This document shows, one piece after another, positions 57,452 to 64,000 of a stretch of 64,000 bases of DNA. The DNA comes from Nocardiopsis quinghaiensis. Lineage in GTDB: Bacteria; Actinomycetota; Actinomycetes; Streptosporangiales; Streptosporangiaceae. Position 1 is the first letter of the stretch; the number at the start of each line of letters is the position of its first letter. Location of the stretch: assembly GCF_008638365.1 (NCBI RefSeq), contig NZ_VWVU01000005.1:248001-312000 (forward strand). Reading direction: 5' to 3'. Below the pieces are notes generated by a model. The model searched no databases and had not been told where the DNA came from. It saw only the letters and a program-made list of their open reading frames with translations. The position numbers and the translations under genes are program-made.

Positions 57452-58051
57452 ATGCCCACCAGTCCAGCCGCCGACCACCGTTCCACCGCATCCTTGGCCG
57501 ACCCCGGCGCCGAGCCGGTCATGCTCGAACTGGTCGACGAGAACGGGACGACGATCGGTACCGCGGAGAAGGTCTCCGCGCACCTGCCCCCCGGGCGACT
57601 GCACCGGGCCTTCTCCGTCTTCCTCTTCGACGACCGGGGCCGCCTGCTGCTCCAGCGCCGCGCCCTCGGCAAGTACCACTCGCCCGGGGTGTGGTCCAAC
57701 ACCTGCTGCGGCCATCCCCACCCCGGGGAGCCGCCCTTCGTGGCCGCCGCCCGGCGCACCTGCGAGGAACTGGGCGCGGCCCCAGCGCTCATGCGCGAGG
57801 CCGGGACGGTGCGCTACAACCACCCGGACCCCGACTCCGGTCTGGTGGAACAGGAGTACAACCACCTCTTCGTGGGACTGGTGCGCGGTCGGCTCCGCCC
57901 CGATCCGGACGAGGTCGCCGAGACCGCGTTCGCCGGCTCCGCCGAGCTGGAGCGCATGTGCGAGACCCTGCCGTTCTCGGCGTGGTTCCCCACCGTGGTC
58001 GACGCCGTGCTGCCCGCGGTGCGCGAACTGACCGGAAGCCCCGACTGGTGA
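57452..58051 (+). CDS. idi: Isopentenyl-diphosphate delta-isomerase, type I
   Basis: 199-aa Nudix-fold isomerase. LHRAFSVFLFDDRGRLLLQRR (about 50-70), SNTCCGHPHPGE (catalytic Cys near 86) and RRTCEELG with the metal-binding Glu are standard for IDI. Interconverts IPP and DMAPP, feeding GPP formation for the MIB pathway. No GPP synthase is in the window. Confidence 0.93.
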   Translation: MPTSPAADHRSTASLADPGAEPVMLELVDENGTTIGTAEKVSAHLPPGRLHRAFSVFLFDDRGRLLLQRRALGKYHSPGVWSNTCCGHPHPGEPPFVAAARRTCEELGAAPALMREAGTVRYNHPDPDSGLVEQEYNHLFVGLVRGRLRPDPDEVAETAFAGSAELERMCETLPFSAWFPTVVDAVLPAVRELTGSPDW

Positions 58052-58090
58052 CTCCACCCGTACGTGCGGTGCGCGCCGTGCGGTGGTGAC

Positions 58091-58126
58091 GGTGCGGGGC
58101 GCCCGGACGAAGCGGCGCCCCGCACC
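58091..58126 (+). terminator. 13-bp hairpin after idi
   Basis: GGTGCGGGGCGCC pairs exactly with GGCGCCCCGCACC over a 10-base loop, 40 bases after the idi stop. Confidence 0.75.
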
Positions 58127-58404
58127 GAGCGGTCGGTGCGCCGGGTCAGTCCCCCCGCGGCCGGGCCTCACCGCGTGGCCGTACCGTTCGGGCCGTGCGG
58201 GCCGTGCGCCCGTGGCAGCGCTGTGGGTGCCGCCGGAACGCCGCGGGGAACCGCACGGGCGGGCCGGTGGCGCTCACGCTCGCTCCGGGTGCCGCCGGGG
58301 AGAAGCGAGCTCGGAGCGAGGCGGGCGAGGGACCAAAGGCCGGTGCGCGGCCTTCGGTCTCGCTCGTAGGTTGTGGGTGTCCGCCCCCTCACCCCTGGAG
58401 CACG

Positions 58405-59214
58405 ATGACCACCCCACCCCCCGTCGACACCACGGTGTCGCACTCGGCGCGTGTCTGGAACTACTGGCTGGGCGGCAAGGACCACTATCCCGTCGACCGG
58501 GAGGCGGGCGACCAGATCGTCGCGGTCCTGCCCGAGATCGTGGACATCGCCCTGGCCACCCGCGGCTTCCTCACGCGCGTCGTCACCCACCTGGTCAGGA
58601 ACGAGGGCATCGTCCAGTTCCTGGACATCGGCGCCGGTCTGCCCACCGCCAACAACACCCACGAGGTCGCCCAGGCCGCGAACCCCGCCGCGCGGGTGGT
58701 CTACGTCGACAACGACCCGCTGGTGCTGGCCCACGCGTGCGCCCTGCTGGCCGGGACTCCCGAGGGCGCCACCGACTACGTGCACGCCGACCTGCGCGAT
58801 CCCGCGGCCATCCTGGCGGAGGCGGGGAGGACACTGGACCGGGGGCGGCCGGTGGCGGTGATCCTGCTCGGCGTCCTGCCCTTCGTGGGCGACGACGCCG
58901 AGGCCGGGGCGATCCTGGACCACCTGATGGGCGCGCTGGCCCCGGGCAGCTTCCTGGCGATCGTGCACAGCACCAGTGCGGTGACGGGGGAGACGATGGC
59001 CGAGGCGGTGCGCCTGTGGAACGAGGCCGGGTCGGCGGTCTACCACCTGCGCACCCCCGAGCGGCTCACCGCCCTGTTCGGTGGCCTGGAACTGGTGGAG
59101 CCTGGCGTGGTCTCCTGCCCGCTGTGGCGGCCCGAGCCCGCCCAGGTGGAGTGGGCCAGGGAGATGGACGAGTTCTGCGGCCTGGCCCGCAAACCCGGAG
59201 GCGCCACGGTGTGA
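58405..59214 (+). CDS. DUF574-type SAM-dependent methyltransferase
   Basis: 269-aa protein. ARVWNYWLGGKDHYPVDREAG at the start and FLDIGAGLPTANNTHE (motif I, near 73) mark the actinobacterial DUF574/Methyltransf_19 group, substrates unknown. ATG 58405 with GGAG upstream is chosen; the open frame to 58195 is Arg/Ala-rich without family match. Confidence 0.88.
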   Translation: MTTPPPVDTTVSHSARVWNYWLGGKDHYPVDREAGDQIVAVLPEIVDIALATRGFLTRVVTHLVRNEGIVQFLDIGAGLPTANNTHEVAQAANPAARVVYVDNDPLVLAHACALLAGTPEGATDYVHADLRDPAAILAEAGRTLDRGRPVAVILLGVLPFVGDDAEAGAILDHLMGALAPGSFLAIVHSTSAVTGETMAEAVRLWNEAGSAVYHLRTPERLTALFGGLELVEPGVVSCPLWRPEPAQVEWAREMDEFCGLARKPGGATV

Positions 59215-59546
59215 GCCTCCTTCGGCGCCCGTTCCGGGTTCCGCTCCGGTGCCGCGTTCGGCCGGGAAACCCGGGAGGGCGGGGCGGATATCGGGAGGCG
59301 AGGTTCTCAGGAGGTCGGGGGAGGCCGGGAGAAATATGCGGGATAAGAAATAGGATTCCCGTCGCCCACCCTTTTTAAACCTTCGCCCCAAGAACAATGG
59401 GATAAACAACATTACTTTGGTCGGGACTCTTGGAATTCGAGATGGGTTTGGCTACCGTGTCTTGTGCGGGCGGGCCGGTAGGCTGGCGAGGGTCCGTCGG
59501 GGAAGGGAAGCATGGACAACGGAGAGAACTGAGGTCCGACACACAT

Positions 59547-59575
59547 GCGCCCGGCCCGATCAGGGAGCCGGGCGC
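59547..59575. terminator. 9-bp hairpin
   Basis: GCGCCCGGC pairs with GCCGGGCGC over an 11-base loop. Between convergent genes; could serve either. Confidence 0.55.
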
Positions 59576-59649
59576 GCCAGAAAAGCACCAGTGGCGCCTG
59601 GGGCCACTCGGTGGAATTCAGCCGTCGTTTTCCATTGACGTTCTCTCTT

Positions 59650-59690
59650 GCTTGTGCAGGTTTCTGCGTGCTTGTGCAGGTTTTCTGCGT
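59650..59690 (+). repeat. Tandem 20/21-bp repeat
   Basis: GCTTGTGCAGGTTTCTGCGT (59650-59669) is repeated at once as GCTTGTGCAGGTTTTCTGCGT (59670-59690), differing by one T, just beyond the stop of the 352-aa gene on the minus strand. Confidence 0.9.
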
Positions 59691-59700
59691 AAAATATGTA

Positions 59701-60759
59701 TTAGCCTGGCCACACCCATGATATACCGTAGCGCAGGTCGGGTGTGATGTCTTCGTTCTCGAATATCCTGTAGAGGTATCTCCCCTCGTCGAGGTGCTCC
59801 AGATGCCGGCCCTCGCTGATCGGCGGTTCCAGTTCTCCTTCGACCTCCTGGGAACTGACGAACCACCACGCGCGGACAGGAAGATGCGGTTCCCGGAACC
59901 TGAGATGGAACTCGATGCGCTTGGTGAAGGACGTGCGAGGACGCCACACGATGACGGGCCTGCACGTGGCGTCGCTGTTCACGTTGATCCGGGATCCGAA
60001 GGAGTAGACGCCGTCCGTGGGGGCGAGGTCCTTGTGGATGCTGATCCTGGCGAGAAGGTCGCCGCTGACGGTCTCGGAGCGTTCGACCACACGGCAGCCG
60101 TAGAGACTCTCGATGTCCAGCAAACCGGTCTTGTTCTCGTTGAAGTACCGGTGGGTCACCGTCAGATCGGGACTGGTCTGCGGTGAGGTCGCCCTCACCC
60201 ACCGCGTGACGTCCTGGGTCCGTAGGACGCCGGTGTCGGAGAAAGCGCACGAGTAGGAGATCGCCTCCACCGCGAGTTCTCCCTGGGGCGCGATCGGGCG
60301 CAGCGGGAAATCATGCAGATGGGCCCGGTCGGACACCTGGTGGCCGTTGTCCAGGTAGCGGGAGACCTGTTCTATCGCCTTGTTCTCGCGCCGCTCCATG
60401 GTGCGCAGGCTGTCCACATGGAGGCGTCGCATCTCGGAGTCCGGTGAATTCCTCAGGTCGCGGTTGTAGTCCTTGCGGCGCTCCATCAGGGTGCGCTGCT
60501 GGTATCGCAGATCCAGCCGCAGCGCCACAAGCAGGGACTCGCGGAACTTGGGGTCTTCGATGGAATCTATGAGGTGCGTGAGCTCCATGATCAGGCGGTC
60601 GGCGGTGACCTCTTCCCCTCGGGCCTCGATCCTCTCCCGAATCGAGCGTTCGAGAAGGATGCTCTCCGACAGTCTGTCCGACGTGCAGCCGATTCCCCGG
60701 CGCAGTTCTCTCAGGGCATGCTCGTACTCGCCCTGTGCACGGGGAATGTTGACGTACAT
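59701..60759 (-). CDS. Unrecognised 352-aa protein
   Basis: No family recognised. The N-terminal ~140 residues are helical and charged (ELRRGIGCTSDRLSESILLERSIRERIEARGEE). The C-terminal half is beta-rich with several Trp (VIVWRPRTSF, VRAWWFVSSQEVEG). No signal peptide or membrane segment is seen. ATG 60759 is the only plausible start. Composition (about 60% GC by eye) is lower than neighbours, and a tandem repeat follows, both consistent with acquisition. No partner gene on this strand. Confidence 0.7.
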   Translation of the reverse strand: MYVNIPRAQGEYEHALRELRRGIGCTSDRLSESILLERSIRERIEARGEEVTADRLIMELTHLIDSIEDPKFRESLLVALRLDLRYQQRTLMERRKDYNRDLRNSPDSEMRRLHVDSLRTMERRENKAIEQVSRYLDNGHQVSDRAHLHDFPLRPIAPQGELAVEAISYSCAFSDTGVLRTQDVTRWVRATSPQTSPDLTVTHRYFNENKTGLLDIESLYGCRVVERSETVSGDLLARISIHKDLAPTDGVYSFGSRINVNSDATCRPVIVWRPRTSFTKRIEFHLRFREPHLPVRAWWFVSSQEVEGELEPPISEGRHLEHLDEGRYLYRIFENEDITPDLRYGISWVWPG

Positions 60760-61004
60760 CGGATGTACCCTTCACGTCCCTTGGGTGTGCGCTTATCCGC
60801 GAATAGTCCCCAAAATGGACATTTCCGGATGTGAAGGGTTTAGCTTAACCTTGAGCCGGGTCCTCCGCAAGAGGCCCTGAACTCAGGCCCCATAGTAACC
60901 ATCAAGTCACTGACCTTGCCTCAGGTTCGACGCGTTTCCCGCTTGTTCTTCCGCCTGTGGGACGGCCTCGCAGAAGAGACAAAGGATCATCGGAGGTGTG
61001 CGTC

Positions 61005-61187
61005 GTGAACGTCACCGTCATCCTGGTCGCCGCTACCGCCATCACGTTCTTCCTCGTCGGGGCCGTTCTGGTCGCGACCTTCGCCATGGCCGCCCTGGCC
61101 CACAATCAGAACCGCATGCAGAGGCGGTTGCGCCACTGGCAGGACGAGGCCGCGCGCCTGAGCCGGGTCGGCGAGACCGAGAGCTGA
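61005..61187 (+). CDS. Small single-pass membrane protein
   Basis: 60-aa protein starting at GTG 61005 with GGAGG 8 bases upstream. Residues 1-30 form one hydrophobic helix (VTVILVAATAITFFLVGAVL), followed by a charged tail of about 25 residues (QNRMQRRLRHWQDEAARL). Too short for the usual family searches; function unknown. Confidence 0.65.
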   Translation: MNVTVILVAATAITFFLVGAVLVATFAMAALAHNQNRMQRRLRHWQDEAARLSRVGETES

Positions 61188-61823
61188 CTCCCGCCGCCCC
61201 CACCGATCCCGCCGGCCCCGCTGGCCTGGCCGGTCCCGTCTCCCCGCGGTGCGGGCCGCACCGCGGGGGCGGGTGCGGACGTGGCGGTGCGCCTCCATCG
61301 GTCATCCGGAAACTCCCCGGTCGTCCTCTCGGCCCCGGCCGGGCATGTCATTCCCCGTGGGGAATGCACATCACAAAATGTCATGAATTCAGGAGAATCA
61401 TCGCGGCGAGTGGGCGGAGTCCCGTGAGGGCTCCTGCCCGTGGGTTCCCACTGGTCAAAGCCTTACGTGAGTGTGTGGGGGCAGGTGAGGGCGCGTATGT
61501 GCAGTTGTTGACCTGGATAAGGGCCTAGATAGGTATTGGACAACCTTTTCTCGCTTCGTGTGGAAAAAAATCCGGTATCCCTTGCGCCTTTCGAATGTCC
61601 CCTCCTAGGATGATCATCAGTTCACGAAGAGGCTTCCGCCGCCAGCGGGTCCGGCCGGTTCGTGCAGGCAATTCCCTCCCCCTCCCCCCGGTCCGTCCCG
61701 TGAGGTCCCCTCAACCTTGCGGGACGGACACACCAACGGGGGAGAGAGCCCCGGTCGGTGCCGGCCGGGGCGGATCCCCGCCTTCCGAAGCGGAGGGCGG
61801 TGGAGCCTGGAGCCCGTTCGGCC
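61188..61823. other. Intergenic, no gene seen
   Basis: Over 600 bases between a rightward small gene and the end of the metallophosphoesterase gene. Contains the 12-bp hairpin at 61242-61268 and an AT-richer patch near 61540-61620. Frames crossing it show no family resemblance. Confidence 0.45.
61242..61268 (+). terminator. 12-bp hairpin
   Basis: CCCCGCGGTGCG pairs with CGCACCGCGGGG over a 3-base loop, about 55 bases after the small membrane protein gene. Confidence 0.7.
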
Positions 61824-62642
61824 CTACGGCAGGATGCGGCGCGGTCCCTCGGGCGGGAGCGGGCGCGCGCCCCACTCCCGGGGGTAGCCGAGGGAGACCT
61901 CCACGTGGGGAACGCCGTCGACCACGATCGTGCGCGGGATGTGCAGGTGCCCGTAGACGACGGCGCGTGCCCGGTAGCGCACGTGCCAGTCGGCGGTGGC
62001 CTCGGTGCCGCACCACTGGGCGAACTCGGGGTAGCGCAGGACCCGCGTGGGCTCGCGCACGAGCGGAAAGTGGTTGACCAGCACGGTGGGCAGGTCCGGA
62101 TCGAGGGAGTCCAGCCGCGAGCGCGTGTACTCCAACCGGGCACGGCACCAGGCGTCGCGCCCGGGATGGGGATCGGGGTGGAGCAGGTACTCGTCGGTGC
62201 ACACCACCCCCGCCTCGTGGGCGACGGCCAGCGCCTCCTCCTTGGTGCTGGTTCCCCCGGGGCGGAAAGTGTGGTCGTAGAGCACGAACAGGGGAGCCAC
62301 GGCGACGGGGCCGTCGGGCCCGGGCCAGAGGGGGTAGGGGTCCTCGGGAGTGTGCACGCCCAGGCCGCGCAGGGCCTCGACCAGGTACCGGTAGCGCTCC
62401 TCCCCGCGCAGTTGGAGGGGGTCCGCGGGCACGGTCCACAGATCATGGTTGCCGGGCACCCAGACCACGGTGGCGAACCGGTCGGCCAGCAGTTCCATCG
62501 CCCAGAGGATGTCGGTGGTCGTCTCGGCGACGTCCCCGGCCACCAGGAGCCAGTCGTCCTTCGACTCCGGCCGCAGGGCCTCGGTGAAGGCACGGTTGCC
62601 GCCGTGCCGGACGTGCAGGTCGCTGATGGCCAGCAGGCTCAT
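61824..62642 (-). CDS. Calcineurin-type metallophosphoesterase
   Basis: 272-aa protein. The metal-binding motifs are intact: ISDLHVRHGG (D-x-H near 7-9), VAGDVAETTTD (GD, near 34), VPGNHDLW (GNHD, near 65), NHFPL and GHLHIP. The substrate could be a nucleotide or phosphoprotein; a similar gene sits by the phosphopantetheinyl transferase in other actinobacteria, but none is here. ATG 62642 gives the canonical start MSLLAISDLHV. Confidence 0.88.
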   Translation of the reverse strand: MSLLAISDLHVRHGGNRAFTEALRPESKDDWLLVAGDVAETTTDILWAMELLADRFATVVWVPGNHDLWTVPADPLQLRGEERYRYLVEALRGLGVHTPEDPYPLWPGPDGPVAVAPLFVLYDHTFRPGGTSTKEEALAVAHEAGVVCTDEYLLHPDPHPGRDAWCRARLEYTRSRLDSLDPDLPTVLVNHFPLVREPTRVLRYPEFAQWCGTEATADWHVRYRARAVVYGHLHIPRTIVVDGVPHVEVSLGYPREWGARPLPPEGPRRILP

Positions 62643-62682
62643 CCCACCGTTCCCCCCGTGTCGGCGCCGGTCCGCGGTCACC

Positions 62683-63207
62683 CTACACAGCCCTCCGGTG
62701 CCCGGCCCCGGCGGGCTCCGTCCCGTCGCCTGCCCGAGGCGCGGCCGGGGCCGTGCGGCGCCCACCGCGCAGGTGGTGGACGAGTACGGCGAGCACCGCG
62801 GCCAGGAACACCGCCTGCATCGCGGTGCGGACCGGCAGGTCGTCGGTCAGGCCCGTGTTCACCTGTGCGGTGATCGCATAGGCGTTCGCCGGGAACATCA
62901 CGACCAGGAGGGCGCCGAGCCCGGCCGCGGCCCAGGGAGAGGTCCGAGCCCACAGCAGACCCGCCGCACCGGCCAGTTCGAGGACCCCGGTGACGGTGAC
63001 CAGCAGGTCGGGCGCGGGCAGCGCGGGCGGGACCATCGAGATCATCTCTTCGCGCATGCCCACGAAGTGGGACACGCCGGTCAGGGTGAACATGGCGGCG
63101 AGCCCGCCGCGTAGAGCCGACGGCCATGAGCGCAGGGGGCGTACGCCCGCGGCGCCGAGGGCGAGCAGCAGGGCGGTGGTGCAGACGAGGGCGATGAGGG
63201 GTGCCAT
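62683..63207 (-). CDS. DoxX-like small membrane protein
   Basis: 174-aa protein with four hydrophobic segments: about 3-22, 30-50, 66-84 and 88-110, and another near 128-145. The G-x-SHFVGMREEMISMVP segment (about 44-60) and VTGVLELAGAAGLL match DoxX-like proteins, which sit in the inner membrane and have been linked to redox or thiol stress. AGGAGG precedes its ATG. Divergent from a transporter gene. Confidence 0.8.
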   Translation of the reverse strand: MAPLIALVCTTALLLALGAAGVRPLRSWPSALRGGLAAMFTLTGVSHFVGMREEMISMVPPALPAPDLLVTVTGVLELAGAAGLLWARTSPWAAAGLGALLVVMFPANAYAITAQVNTGLTDDLPVRTAMQAVFLAAVLAVLVHHLRGGRRTAPAAPRAGDGTEPAGAGHRRAV

Positions 63208-63601
63208 GGGGTTTCCTCCTGGGCCGGACGCAGAATCTTTCCGCTGGAGATATTCCTCCGCTCGCCTTTATCTTGTCAATGGAAAGATGAGTCCTGTGTC
63301 CTTGGGAACCCACGCAGCCGGGGGAGGGGCTTCCCTCTCTCGGCGGCGCTTCCATGCGGGTCCGAGACGGCTGGCTTACCGTGACGGAACCGGCACCCCT
63401 CGGTCGTGAGCGTTACGCTCCGACTCCGCCGGGTAGCGGCAGGGCGCGTGGGGGAGGCACGAGGGTGGGCCGGTCGCGGCCGCCCGCGGTCCGTGGTGGC
63501 CTCTGTCTCCCGCCACGGACCCGACTCCGAGGCGTACCCGCCCGGCACGACCGTGCCCGGCGGCGTACCCCTCTCCCCGCGGGACGGCCTGAGAGGTGGA
63601 G
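63208..63601. other. Divergent intergenic region, DoxX-like / GltS-like
   Basis: About 390 bases between divergent starts. Presumably both promoters; no gene or consensus element recognised. Confidence 0.45.
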
Positions 63602-64000
63602 ATGACCCCTGACACCGTCGGACTCGCACTCCTGCTTCTGGGAGCGCTGCTGCTGGTAGTGAAGATGATCCGGGTCAGGTGGAAGCTGCCGCGGAGACTG
63701 CACCTACCCGGCTCGGTCATCGGCGGCGGTATCGCGCTGCTCCTGGGCCCCGGCGTCCTCGGAAACCTCATGGGATGGCTCTCCGACCAGGGATGGGGCG
63801 GGGGCTTCACCGCGGGCCTGGCCCGGGGAGGTCTCTTCGGTCCCGACGTGGTCTCGGTCTGGTCCGCGCTGCCCGGCCTGCTCATCCCGGTGGTCTTCGC
63901 CACCCTCTTCCTGGGCAAGCCCCTACCCCGTTTCCGCGAGGCCGCGAGCCTGGCGGGACCCAATCTCGCCTTCGGCGTCACCGTCGCGAGCGGCCAGTAC
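63602..64000 (+). CDS. Sodium:glutamate symporter (GltS)-like, N-terminal part
   Basis: My reading is open from ATG 63602 to the end of the window (133 codons), so the gene continues to the right. It starts with a membrane segment (VGLALLLLGALLLVVKMIRV), then LPGSVIGGGIALLLGPGVLG, matching the GltS family of Na+-coupled glutamate carriers, and further membrane segments. GGTGGAG lies just upstream. Substrate specificity cannot be judged from the fragment. Confidence 0.75.
   Translation, partial: MTPDTVGLALLLLGALLLVVKMIRVRWKLPRRLHLPGSVIGGGIALLLGPGVLGNLMGWLSDQGWGGGFTAGLARGGLFGPDVVSVWSALPGLLIPVVFATLFLGKPLPRFREAASLAGPNLAFGVTVASGQY

Larger units (their letters stand above)
59215..59700. other. Intergenic, convergent
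   Basis: About 490 bases between convergent genes. Contains a hairpin at 59547-59575 and tandem repeats at 59650-59690. An AT-rich patch near 59340-59420 (GTTTTTTAAACC-like) holds no gene I recognise. Confidence 0.5.

Noticed and set aside
59650..59690. CRISPR-like repeat
   Set aside because: Only two adjacent copies with no spacer, no cas genes in the window.

Overview
The window is chromosomal DNA from a high-GC filamentous actinomycete. Coding sequence is G/C-rich at third codon positions and GTG/TTG starts are common. It carries a WhiJ-like regulator with DUF397 and RsbW-like partners, and an EshA-type shell protein next to 2-methylisoborneol synthesis genes. A Streptomyces or Nocardiopsis relative is the natural guess, but this rests on gene content only; there is no rRNA or tRNA to test it.

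About 1-41 kb is a defence island. At the left edge is the first third of a DISARM drmA, divergent from a sigma-70 factor with an unusual N-terminus. Next come a PrrC/RloC-type AAA_13 ATPase, a lower-GC patch (2OG-dioxygenase and a broken TPR/PP2C chimera) and a Nudix hydrolase. From 8.8 to 35 kb lies a complete type 2 BREX (Pgl) system: pglW, pglX, pglY, pglZ, brxD, brxHI. pglW is separated from pglX by about 7.6 kb holding a DUF559-type protein, a three-gene NB-ARC/DUF6879/89-aa cassette and a WhiJ-like regulatory locus. After brxHI come a SAP-like protein and, convergent to it, a three-gene ABC-3C/Lamassu-like operon (nuclease, middle component, SMC-type ATPase).

From 41 to 53 kb are mostly small accessory genes: a stand-alone EF-G domain IV protein with a Cys-rich partner, a cysteine synthase/desulfhydrase-family enzyme, a SWIM protein, a second copy of the NB-ARC/DUF6879/89-aa cassette in the same gene order with the same 8-base overlaps, a SUKH protein, a divergent quinone reductase/TetR pair, a DUF1028 protein, a DUF5685 Cys-rich protein and a relic of a PEP mutase/isocitrate lyase-family gene. 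A third, decayed fragment of the NB-ARC gene lies at 5.6-5.8 kb.

From 53.6 to 58 kb is a terpenoid locus: a family 2B encapsulin shell (EshA-like), 2-methylisoborneol synthase, GPP 2-C-methyltransferase and IPP isomerase, probably making 2-methylisoborneol in or around a protein shell. The remainder holds a DUF574 methyltransferase, an unrecognised 352-aa protein, a 60-aa membrane protein, a metallophosphoesterase, a DoxX-like protein and the start of a GltS-type symporter.

The best candidate for an undescribed system is the repeated NB-ARC/DUF6879/89-aa cassette: two intact copies and one relic inside or beside a dense defence island.
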